A model generated the notes under the pieces. The model saw nothing but the letters and a program-made list of their open reading frames with translations, was not told where the DNA came from and did not search any database. Shown here piece after piece: positions 45,245-52,156 of a stretch of 64,000 nucleotides of DNA. The stretch comes from Micromonospora fulviviridis (GTDB lineage: Bacteria > Actinomycetota > Actinomycetes > Mycobacteriales > Micromonosporaceae), in NCBI RefSeq assembly GCF_014648395.1, contig NZ_BMRA01000007.1:185991-249990 (forward strand), written 5' to 3'. The position numbers were made by a program, and so were the translations under genes. Numbering within the stretch: the first letter of the stretch is position 1; every line of letters starts with the position of its first letter.

Positions 45245-45352
45245 GGGCTGCTTGCCGCAAATTTTGCTCAAGGCTCGGTCGCAGCGGTTTCGCGGCGCGG
45301 ACGGCGGGGGTCACGGTTAGGGAACCCCGACACCGAGCAAGGAGCTGTTCCG

Positions 45353-46021
45353 ATGGCCCCCGAGTCCACCACCCTGCTCGACCGGCCCCGCCAGTCGTCG
45401 CCACCCCCGCCACTGGACTGGCTCACCCTGGCCGACGCCTTCGAGGTCGCCTGCCTGGTGCGCTGCACCCCGCCCCCGGCCGCCGACGCCCGCCGGGTCG
45501 ACATCGGGGCGTACCGGGGCGGGATCGCCGAGTTCAACCGCGAGGACGCCGCGCACCGGATGCGGCAACTGCTGCACCGGCTGGACGTGCCGGTGGAGCA
45601 CGAGCTGGCCACGGGCGGCCTGCGCCGCCGGTACGAGCTGCACCGGCTGTCGGTGCCCCGGGAGCACCGGTCGGCGTACGCGACCCTGCTGGAGGCCGGC
45701 TGGCGGCAGGGCCGCCGCGAGCTGCTCGGCGGGCCCTTCCCCGGGGCCTCCACGGCCCGCCGGGTGTGGCGGCCGCGGCTGGCCGCGGCGGCGTGGCGGG
45801 CGGCGCTGCTGGCCGGCGGCCGGCACGTACGCCGGCACAGCCTCGGCATCCGGCTCGCCGACCGGGACCTTGCCGCGGTGCTGGTCCGGGGCGCGGCGCT
45901 GCTGGAGGTCCCGGCGGTGCTCCGGCCCGGCGCGGGCTGCTTCCTGGTGAGCGTCGCCAACGGCCCGCACCGGGTGCGGATCACCGAGAGCGCCAGGCTG
46001 GCCCCGGCGGCGGCCTGCTGA
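45353..46021 (+). CDS. Protein of unknown function, 222 residues
   Basis: ATG 45353 has AAGGAG 7 nt upstream, and codon use fits a real gene. No signal peptide or membrane segment. Sequence is Arg/Ala/Leu-rich; the start is a Pro-rich segment (QSSPPPPLDW), then WLTLADAFEVACLVRCTPPP, a central HRLDVPVEHELATGG, and two parts that look alike in layout (REDAAHRMRQLLHRLDVP and RRHSLGIRLADRDLAAVLVR). It may be all-alpha with a beta hairpin at the end. I do not recognise the family. Upstream (45250-45352) is an AT-rich island and a short GGGGT/ACCCC inverted repeat, possibly its control region. Neighbours give no clue. Confidence 0.65.
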   Translation: MAPESTTLLDRPRQSSPPPPLDWLTLADAFEVACLVRCTPPPAADARRVDIGAYRGGIAEFNREDAAHRMRQLLHRLDVPVEHELATGGLRRRYELHRLSVPREHRSAYATLLEAGWRQGRRELLGGPFPGASTARRVWRPRLAAAAWRAALLAGGRHVRRHSLGIRLADRDLAAVLVRGAALLEVPAVLRPGAGCFLVSVANGPHRVRITESARLAPAAAC

Positions 46022-46135
46022 CCGCGCCCGCCCGGGGCGTCCCGCGGTCACCGCACGACCGTGGGCGCGGCTCCGGGCGCCACGGTGGGCGGCCGGGCTT
46101 GCGCGGCGGGTGGTCGGCAGCGCAAAGTTCAGCCC

Positions 46136-47086
46136 GTGAGCCGACACTGGTCTGTGCGCGGCCGGCGCCGGACCGCGGCCCCGCTGGCGCTGTTGCTGCT
46201 GCTCGTGGCCGGCCTGGCCGCCTGCCGGGACGAGCCCACCGAGCCGGTGCGGATCCGGATCGCGACCGGTAGCCCCACGGCGGTCTACCACGCCTTCGGC
46301 CAGTCGCTGGCCGCCCTGCTCAACCGGGAGCTGCCCGGCGTACGGGCCAGCGTGGTGGTCACCGCGGCGTCCGCGCAGAACGTCCGGCTGGTCGGCTCCG
46401 GCGAGGCGGAGCTGGGCTTCACCCAGGCCGACGTGCTGCCGCCGCACGCGCCGGAGCACCCCACGGTGCTCGCCGTGGCCCGGGTCTACGACGACCTGCT
46501 GCACCTCGTCACCACCGCCGGCGGTCCGGTACGCACCCTCGCCGACCTGCGCGGGCGGCGGGTGTCGGTGGGCGCCGACGGCTCCGGCACCGAGGTCACC
46601 GCCACCCGGCTGCTCACCGTGGCCCAGCTCGGCGGCACGGTGGTCCAGGAGCATCTCGGCCTGGACGACTCGGTGGCGGCGCTGCGTGCCGGCCGGATCG
46701 ACGCCTTCTTCTTCTCCGGCGGCCTGCCGGTCCGCGGCGTCGCCGAGCTGGCCGGCCGCACCTCGGTGCGGATGGTCGACCTGGGCGAGTGGACCGAACC
46801 GCTGCGCCGCGGGTACGGGCAGGTCTACGTGACCCGGGACATCCCCCGCTCGGTCTACGGGGCGGACCCGGTCAGCACGGTGGCGAACCCGAACTACCTG
46901 ATCGTCCGCGCCGACCTGCCGACGGAGCTGGTGCGCGAGGTGACCCGGCTGCTGATGGAGCGCCGGGAGGAGCTGGCCGCCGCGCACCCGGCGGCCGGCC
47001 GGATGAGTCCCCGGGCCGCGATCGTCACCACCCCGCTGCCGCTGCATCCGGGTGCGGCGGACTGGTACCGGGCCACCAAGCCCTGA
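46136..47086 (+). CDS. TAXI-family solute-binding lipoprotein
   Basis: 316 residues from GTG 46136. Arg-rich N-region, hydrophobic helix and lipobox LAAC with Cys30, so probably a membrane-anchored lipoprotein. The mature part is a type II periplasmic-binding fold of the TAXI (TRAP-associated extracytoplasmic immunogenic) family: IRIATGSPTAVYHAFGQSLA, GEAELGFTQADV, RTLADLRGRRVSVGADGSGTEV, VGGL-like FFFSGGLPVRGVAEL, and GYGQVYVTRDIP. No TRAP membrane subunit is encoded nearby. It is convergent with a histidine kinase, 8 bp between stops, so it may be a sensory partner. Ligand unknown. Confidence 0.88.
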   Translation: MSRHWSVRGRRRTAAPLALLLLLVAGLAACRDEPTEPVRIRIATGSPTAVYHAFGQSLAALLNRELPGVRASVVVTAASAQNVRLVGSGEAELGFTQADVLPPHAPEHPTVLAVARVYDDLLHLVTTAGGPVRTLADLRGRRVSVGADGSGTEVTATRLLTVAQLGGTVVQEHLGLDDSVAALRAGRIDAFFFSGGLPVRGVAELAGRTSVRMVDLGEWTEPLRRGYGQVYVTRDIPRSVYGADPVSTVANPNYLIVRADLPTELVREVTRLLMERREELAAAHPAAGRMSPRAAIVTTPLPLHPGAADWYRATKP

Positions 47087-47093
47087 GGCGGGG

Positions 47094-48557
47094 TCAGCGC
47101 CGCCCGGCCTCGGAGCCGACCCGTTCGACCGGGCCCTCGCCGGGCGCCGGGGCAGGCCCGTCCGGCGCGTCCGGCTCGGCCGGCTCGTCGTCGGGAGCCG
47201 GGAACCACAGCTCGGCGACCAGCCCCCGGGGCTCGCCCTGGCGCATGGTCAGCCGGCCGTCGGAGGCGTCGACAAGCACCGCGACGATGGTCAGCCCGAG
47301 CCCGGCGCCGTCCACGTTCTGCACGTCGGGGGCCCGCCAGAACCGCTCGGTGGCCTGGTCGAGCTGGCTGGCCGTCATGCCGGGTCCGGTGTCCCGCACC
47401 TCCAGCGCGGTCCCGCCGTCGGCCGGCCGCACGGTCACCGTCACCGCTCCCCCGGCGCCGCTGAACTTGACCGCGTTGTCGATCAGCGCGTCGAGCGCCT
47501 GGTCGATGGCGGTCGGCACGGTCCGGGCGTACGCGGGCGCCCCGGTCGTGTCGAGCGTGAGGGTGACCGACCGGTGCCGGGCCAGCGGCAGCCAGGCCGC
47601 CACCCGGGAGGCGGCGATGGCGGCGGCGTCGACGGTGACCCGCTGGTTCTCCTCCCGCTCGGCCCGGGCCAGGGTGAGCAGCGCGTCGAGCACGGTGGCC
47701 AGCCGGTCGGTCTCCTCCAGCGCCAGCCGGTGCTCGGCCCGGCCGTCGGGGTCGGTCAGGCTCGGCCCCAGCTCCTCCACCCGCAGCCGCAACGCGGTCA
47801 GCGGGTTGCGGAGCTGGTGGCTGGCGTGCGCGACGAACGCCCGCTGCCGGTCCATCACGTCGGAGACCGCGTCGGCCATGTCGTTGAAGCTGGTCGCGAG
47901 CCGGCGCAGCTCGGGCGGGCCGAGCCGGGGACGGACCCGGGCCCGCCGGTGCCCCTCGGCGATCTCGTGGGTGACCGCGTCCAGCTCGGTGACCGGGCGC
48001 AGCACCCAGCCGGCCAGCCCGAACGCGGTGGAGACGCAGGCCAGCACCGCGAGCAGGCCGATCCCGGCGAGCAGCAGCCACCAGGCGGTGACGGTGCGGC
48101 GCACCTTGGCCGCCGGTGTCGTGGTGACCACCGCGCCGAGCACCTCGCCGCCGTCGTTGATCGGGACCGCCACCACGATGGGCCCGTCCACCCAGGGCCA
48201 GACCGACTCCGGCCCGCTGAACTGCTGTCCGGAGAGCGCGGTGTCCAGGGCCGGGTCGGTGCCCGCGCCGAACTCCCAGCGGGCCGAGGCGGCCACGGTG
48301 CGGCGGTCCCGGTCCACCACGGCGGCGCCCACGCCGTAGAGGTCGTCGTAGGCGGCCAGTTCCCCGTCCAGCGGGCCGGGGGTGCCGCCGCGCAGCGCCG
48401 GGCCGGCCAGCGAGGCGAACCGGGTGGCGTCGGCGAGCCGGTCGGCGCGGACCCGGTCGGTCTCCCGGGTGGCCAGGGTGGCCGCCAGCGGGGTCTCCAG
48501 GGCGAGCAGCACCAGCACCATCAGCAGCAGGTAGCTGATCACCAGCCGGCGGCGCAC
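47094..48557 (-). CDS. Two-component sensor histidine kinase
   Basis: 487 residues from GTG 48557, with GAGGAGG 5 nt upstream. First membrane helix about 7-27, an extracytoplasmic sensor domain of about 130 residues, second helix about 160-187, HAMP-like linker, dimerisation domain with phospho-acceptor His in FVAHASHQLRNPLTALRLRV, and an ATPase domain with N box DALIDNAVKFSG, EVRDTGPGM and GAGLGLTIVAV. The C-terminus is a Pro/Asp/Glu-rich tail. It follows its response regulator by 10 nt, in one operon. The extracytoplasmic part is short, so ligand sensing through the neighbouring TAXI lipoprotein is a possibility. Confidence 0.93.
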   Translation of the reverse strand: MRRRLVISYLLLMVLVLLALETPLAATLATRETDRVRADRLADATRFASLAGPALRGGTPGPLDGELAAYDDLYGVGAAVVDRDRRTVAASARWEFGAGTDPALDTALSGQQFSGPESVWPWVDGPIVVAVPINDGGEVLGAVVTTTPAAKVRRTVTAWWLLLAGIGLLAVLACVSTAFGLAGWVLRPVTELDAVTHEIAEGHRRARVRPRLGPPELRRLATSFNDMADAVSDVMDRQRAFVAHASHQLRNPLTALRLRVEELGPSLTDPDGRAEHRLALEETDRLATVLDALLTLARAEREENQRVTVDAAAIAASRVAAWLPLARHRSVTLTLDTTGAPAYARTVPTAIDQALDALIDNAVKFSGAGGAVTVTVRPADGGTALEVRDTGPGMTASQLDQATERFWRAPDVQNVDGAGLGLTIVAVLVDASDGRLTMRQGEPRGLVAELWFPAPDDEPAEPDAPDGPAPAPGEGPVERVGSEAGRR

Positions 48558-48567
48558 CGGGGCCTCC

Positions 48568-49236
48568 TCACTCGCCGCGGAGCCGGTAGCCGACCCCGCG
48601 GACGGTCTCCACCAGCGTCGGGTCGCCGAGCTTGCCGCGCAGCGAGCCGACGTGCACCTCGACGGTGTGGCGGTCGGCCCAGGTGGTGCCCCAGACGTCG
48701 AGCAGGATCCGGTCCCGGGGCACGGCCACCCCGGGCTGGCGGGCCAGGGAGAGCAGGATGTCGAACTCCTTGCGGGTGAGCGCCACCGGCCGGCCCGCGA
48801 CGCTGACGGTCCGGCCGCCCACGTCGATGCGGACGGCGCCCGCCTCGATGAGGTTGCGCTCCGGGGCGGTGTGCGCGGCCCGGCGCAGCACCGCCTCGAT
48901 CCGCGCCTGGAGCTCCACCATCGAGAACGGCTTGACCACGTAGTCGTCGGCGCCCAGCCGGAGGCCGAGCACCCGGTCGCGTTCCTCGCCCCGGGCGGTC
49001 ACCGCGATGATGCCGAGCTGGCTGCTGCGCCGGCGCAGCTCCCGGCACAGGTCGGTGCCGTCGCCGTCGGGCAGGGTCAGGTCGAGCAGCACCAGGTCGC
49101 ACGGGGCGGCGGAGAGCGCGGCCTCGACGGTGGCGGCGTGCTCCACCTCGTACCCGCGCCGGGTCAGCGCGGACGACAGGGCGGCGGCCACCCGACGATC
49201 GTCCTCGACCAGGAGGATCCGCACCCGTGCCTCCAT
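48568..49236 (-). CDS. OmpR-family response regulator
   Basis: 222 residues from ATG 49236; the frame extends further but MEARVRILLVEDD is the normal family start. Receiver domain with the acidic pair in LVEDD, phospho-acceptor Asp in DLVLLDLTLPDGDG (about residue 53) and Lys in DDYVVKPFS; winged-helix effector domain (about 125-222) with ALTRKEFDILLSLARQPG, RHTVEVHVGSLRGKLGD and TVRGVGYRLRGE. It is first in the operon with the kinase. Target genes unknown. Confidence 0.94.
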   Translation of the reverse strand: MEARVRILLVEDDRRVAAALSSALTRRGYEVEHAATVEAALSAAPCDLVLLDLTLPDGDGTDLCRELRRRSSQLGIIAVTARGEERDRVLGLRLGADDYVVKPFSMVELQARIEAVLRRAAHTAPERNLIEAGAVRIDVGGRTVSVAGRPVALTRKEFDILLSLARQPGVAVPRDRILLDVWGTTWADRHTVEVHVGSLRGKLGDPTLVETVRGVGYRLRGE

Positions 49237-49333
49237 CCGCTCGACGTGCTGCCCTGCGAATGGTGGCAGACGTGGCCCGGCGAGGGGAGACCCCGGGCGC
49301 ACCGTGGAAGCCGGGGGCGCCGCCGGTGAGCTA

Positions 49334-50593
49334 ATGTTCCGCCTTGTGTCCGCAGCTGCCGCCACCCCCGAGTCCCCGGTCACCGACCCCGCGGGCGCCT
49401 CTTCCGCCGGCCACGTACGTCCCGGCGGCACCGGTGGTTCCGCGGACGCGGGCGGCCGCGCGGACGAACGCCCGGGCCTGTGGCGGCGGTACCCGGCCGC
49501 GACCGCGCTCGTGGTCTACGTCCTGCTCCGGCTCAGCGGGTTGGTCATCCTCGCGATCTTCGCCCACCGGGCGGGGGCCGACTTCTGGTCGCTGCTGAAC
49601 GATCGCTTCGACGCCCGGTGGTACGTGAACATCGCCGAGGACGGCTACGACACGGGGCTGACCGGCGACCACCCGTACATGAAGAGCAAGCTGTCCAACC
49701 TGCCGTTCTTCCCGCTCTACCCGGGTCTCATCGCGGCGGTCACGGCGGTCACCCCGTTCTCCGCCCCGGTCTCGGCGCTGATCGTGTCGTGGACGGCCGG
49801 GCTGGCCGCCGCGTGGGGCATCTACGCCGTCGGCGCGCACGTCGCGTCCCGCCGGGCGGGGCTGATCCTGGTCGCCCTGTGGGCGCTGCTGCCGCACGCC
49901 GTCGTGCAGAACATGGCCTACACCGAGACGATCTTCACCGCGCTCGTGGCGTGGACGCTCTACGCGCTGCTGCGCCGGCAGTGGCTGACCGCCGGCCTGC
50001 TCTGCCTGGTCGCCGGCCTGTCCCGGCCCACCGCCACGACGGTGGCCGCGGCGGTGGGGTTGACCGCGCTGGTGGCGATCGTCCGTCGCCAGGACGGCTG
50101 GCGGCCGTGGGCGGCGGCGGCGCTGTCCCCCCTCGGCTACCTGGCCTACCTGGCCTGGGTCAGCGACCGCCTGGGCCGGGTCGACGGCTACTTCCACCTC
50201 CAGGAGACGACCTGGCGGATCGGCTTCGACGGCGGCGTCTCGACGTTCACCACGTTCAAGCGGGTGCTGACCGAGCCGGAGAACCTCGCCCTCTACATGT
50301 CCACCCTGCTCATGGGCCTGGCGGTGGTGCTCATCGCACTGCTCGTGTCGCACCGCTACCCGCTGCCCCTGCTGGTCTACTCGATCGCGTTCTTCGTGAT
50401 CACCGTGGGGACGGAGAACTACTACTGGGCGAAGGGCCGTTACCTGGTGCCGGCCTTCACCCTGCTCCTGCCGATCGCCGTGGGGCTGGCGAAGGCCCGC
50501 CGCACCACCCTGCTGGCGGTGCTCGGGTTCCTTCTGGTCGTCTCGGGCTGGTACGGCACGTACCTGAGCCTGGTCTGGCGCGCCTCGCCCTGA
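49334..50593 (+). CDS. PIG-V-like membrane mannosyltransferase (first copy)
   Basis: 419 residues from ATG 49334, with GGTGAG 4 nt upstream; GTG 49346 is an alternative. After a 45-residue Gly/Ala-rich N-terminus come nine or ten membrane segments. The first outer loop carries FDARWYVNIAEDGYD (about 96-110), matching the acidic catalytic loop of GT-C mannosyltransferases of the PIG-V type, then LPFFPLYPGL and LLRRQWLTAGLLCLVAGLSR. Such enzymes transfer mannose from polyprenyl-phosphate mannose. Very similar in layout to the protein at 58834, a paralogue. Confidence 0.8.
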   Translation: MFRLVSAAAATPESPVTDPAGASSAGHVRPGGTGGSADAGGRADERPGLWRRYPAATALVVYVLLRLSGLVILAIFAHRAGADFWSLLNDRFDARWYVNIAEDGYDTGLTGDHPYMKSKLSNLPFFPLYPGLIAAVTAVTPFSAPVSALIVSWTAGLAAAWGIYAVGAHVASRRAGLILVALWALLPHAVVQNMAYTETIFTALVAWTLYALLRRQWLTAGLLCLVAGLSRPTATTVAAAVGLTALVAIVRRQDGWRPWAAAALSPLGYLAYLAWVSDRLGRVDGYFHLQETTWRIGFDGGVSTFTTFKRVLTEPENLALYMSTLLMGLAVVLIALLVSHRYPLPLLVYSIAFFVITVGTENYYWAKGRYLVPAFTLLLPIAVGLAKARRTTLLAVLGFLLVVSGWYGTYLSLVWRASP

Positions 50594-50628
50594 CCGGCCG
50601 GCGGCGCCCAGGCCCGCCGCCGGGCCGG
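50594..50628. terminator. Hairpin between convergent genes
   Basis: CCGGCCGGCGGCG (50594-50606) pairs with CGCCGCCGGGCCGG (50615-50628) with one bulged base. Starts directly after the PIG-V-like gene stop; the next gene converges at 50640. Confidence 0.55.
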
Positions 50629-50639
50629 ACACGCCACCG

Positions 50640-50951
50640 TCAGATGCCGAAGACCTCGTCCGCGGTGGCGTCCCGGACCCCGTCGGTGAAGCCCCGGAAG
50701 CCCGGGTCGGCGTGACTGGCCGGCACGCTCGTCACGTTCTCGCCGGTGGCCTCGGCGACGGCGTCGACCAGCGGCGGGAAGTCGATCTCGGCGTCGGTGA
50801 ACGAGTCGTCGTCGGCCTGCCCGAGGTTGATCACCTGCTGGACGTCGTCGGTCGGGGTGTCCGGGTCACCGGCCCAGTCGGCGCCGGCCCGGTAGCACTC
50901 GTCGTAGACGCCCCGCTGGCCGTCGGTCCAGTCGTCGTCGTAGCTCTGCAT
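50640..50951 (-). CDS. Small acidic protein of unknown function
   Basis: 103 residues from ATG 50951; GGAGGGG lies 6 nt upstream and the longer frame is not coding-like. Strongly acidic (many Asp/Glu; start MQSYDDDWTDGQRGVYDECY), no membrane segment. Mostly helical with GFTDGVRDATADEVFGI at the C-terminus. I do not recognise the family; similar short acidic proteins are common in Micromonospora relatives, as far as I recall. Confidence 0.6.
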   Translation of the reverse strand: MQSYDDDWTDGQRGVYDECYRAGADWAGDPDTPTDDVQQVINLGQADDDSFTDAEIDFPPLVDAVAEATGENVTSVPASHADPGFRGFTDGVRDATADEVFGI

Positions 50952-51053
50952 GCCCACCCCTCCGCGGCCGCCGCACCACCGAGCATGCCGGCTCCGGGCC
51001 GGCGGTCGGAGGCGTACGCAGGAACCGGCCCACGGCGGGCCTGCGCCGGTCTC

Positions 51054-51059
51054 TAGGCT
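51054..51059 (+). promoter_or_regulatory. -10 box of the DUF952 gene (leaderless)
   Basis: TAGGCT, then 6 nt, then GTG 51066; supports this start over GTG 51063. Confidence 0.5.
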
Positions 51060-51065
51060 GCGGTG

Positions 51066-51404
51066 GTGATCTACAAGATTCTGGCCACCAGCGAGTGGGA
51101 GCAGGCGCAGGCGGCCGGGCGGTTCGCCGGCACCGCGATGGACCGCCAGGACGGCTTCATCCACCTGTCGGCGCCGGACCAGGTGGTGGAGACGGCCCGC
51201 CGGGTCTTCGCCGGGGTCACCGGCCTCACCGTGCTCGCGGTGGACGAGGCGCGGCTCGGCGACGCGCTGCGCTGGGAGGTGTCCCGGGGCGGCGCGCTCT
51301 TCCCGCACCTCTATGCCGCGCTGCCGGTCGACGCGGTGCTGGCCGCGCACCCGCTGCCCGCCGACCGACCCGCCGCCGACGCGGTGGCGGAACTGGTCGC
51401 CTGA
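51066..51404 (+). CDS. DUF952 family protein
   Basis: 112 residues from GTG 51066. Matches DUF952: IYKILATSEWEQAQAAG at the start, DRQDGFIHLSAPDQVVETA (about 26-44), LRWEVSRGGALFPHLYAALP (about 69-88). Small, cytoplasmic. Members have a fold related to ADP-ribose or glutathione-type enzymes by some accounts; function unknown. Monocistronic by layout. Confidence 0.85.
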   Translation: MIYKILATSEWEQAQAAGRFAGTAMDRQDGFIHLSAPDQVVETARRVFAGVTGLTVLAVDEARLGDALRWEVSRGGALFPHLYAALPVDAVLAAHPLPADRPAADAVAELVA

Positions 51405-51412
51405 CGGCTCGT

Positions 51413-51418
51413 TATGCT
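51413..51418 (+). promoter_or_regulatory. Possible -10 box for the hexapeptide acetyltransferase gene
   Basis: TATGCT followed by GCGTCGAG. Gives a leader of about 130 nt before ATG 51556. A weak GGCTCG/CGAGCC inverted repeat overlaps it and could be the end of the DUF952 transcript instead. Confidence 0.35.
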
Positions 51419-51555
51419 GCGTCGAGCCCGCGCGCCGGCTCCGGGAGTCCGGCGCGGTCGGGTGGTCCTGGCCCGGCCGGGCGCGCGGCGGTCAACCGGC
51501 GCGGGCCTCCGGCACCCACGGCGCGACGACGCGCCCTGCGACGATGCGAGTTGAC

Positions 51556-52098
51556 ATGACTGACACCACCAACCGGTCCGCCTCCGTCTTCGTCCACCCG
51601 ACGGCCGACGTGGAGGACGGCGCCAAGGTCGGCGACGGCACCAAGGTCTGGCACCTGGCCCACGTCCGGTCGAGCGCGCAGGTCGGCGCCGGCTGCGTGA
51701 TCGGCCGCAACGTGTACGTCGACGCGAACGTCACCGTCGGCGACCGCGTGAAGATCCAGAACAACGTCTCGGTCTACCAGGGCGTCACCATCGAGGACGA
51801 GGTCTTCGTCGGCCCCTGCGCGGTGTTCACCAACGACTTCCGCCCCCGCGCCCAGAACCCGGACTGGACCATCACCCCGACGATGATCCGGCGGGGCGCC
51901 TCGATCGGCGCCAACGCCACCCTGGTCTGCGGAATCGAGGTGGGCGAGTACGCGATGATCGCCGCCGGCTCGGTGGTGACCAAGGACGTCAAGCCGTACC
52001 AGCTGGTGGCCGGCAACCCGGCCCGGCCGAAGGGCTGGGTGGACGAGAAGGGCGAGGTCGTCTCCCGGGACGTGGACAACCCGCCCTCCCAGGGCTGA
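51556..52098 (+). CDS. WlbB/WbpD-like hexapeptide-repeat acyltransferase
   Basis: 180 residues from ATG 51556; ATG 51544 is in frame and would add four residues, neither with a strong ribosome-binding site. Left-handed beta-helix protein: VHPTADVEDGAKVGDGTKVW, HLAHVRSSAQVGAGCVIGRN, VKIQNNVSVYQGV, FTNDFRPR and GANATLVCGIEVGEYAMIAAGS. The asparagine pair near QNNVSVY and the FTND loop are typical of WlbB/WbpD, which acetylate the 3-amino group of UDP-GlcNAc3NA. With the nucleotide-sugar dehydrogenase at 54110 this suggests an acetylated amino-uronic sugar, but the oxidase and aminotransferase of that route are not seen here. Confidence 0.82.
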   Translation: MTDTTNRSASVFVHPTADVEDGAKVGDGTKVWHLAHVRSSAQVGAGCVIGRNVYVDANVTVGDRVKIQNNVSVYQGVTIEDEVFVGPCAVFTNDFRPRAQNPDWTITPTMIRRGASIGANATLVCGIEVGEYAMIAAGSVVTKDVKPYQLVAGNPARPKGWVDEKGEVVSRDVDNPPSQG

Positions 52099-52106
52099 GC
52101 ACGCGG

Positions 52107-52139
52107 CGGGGGCGACGACCGGACCGGTCGTCGCCCCCG
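52107..52139. terminator. 16-bp near-perfect palindrome between convergent genes
   Basis: GGGGGCGACGACCGG (52108-52122) pairs with CCGGTCGTCGCCCCC (52124-52138), plus the flanking C/G. The centre is so tight that the inner pairs must open to form a loop. Lies between the acetyltransferase stop and the TagF-like gene stop. Confidence 0.65.
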
Positions 52140-52156
52140 TGCGTCGGGCTCGGCGG

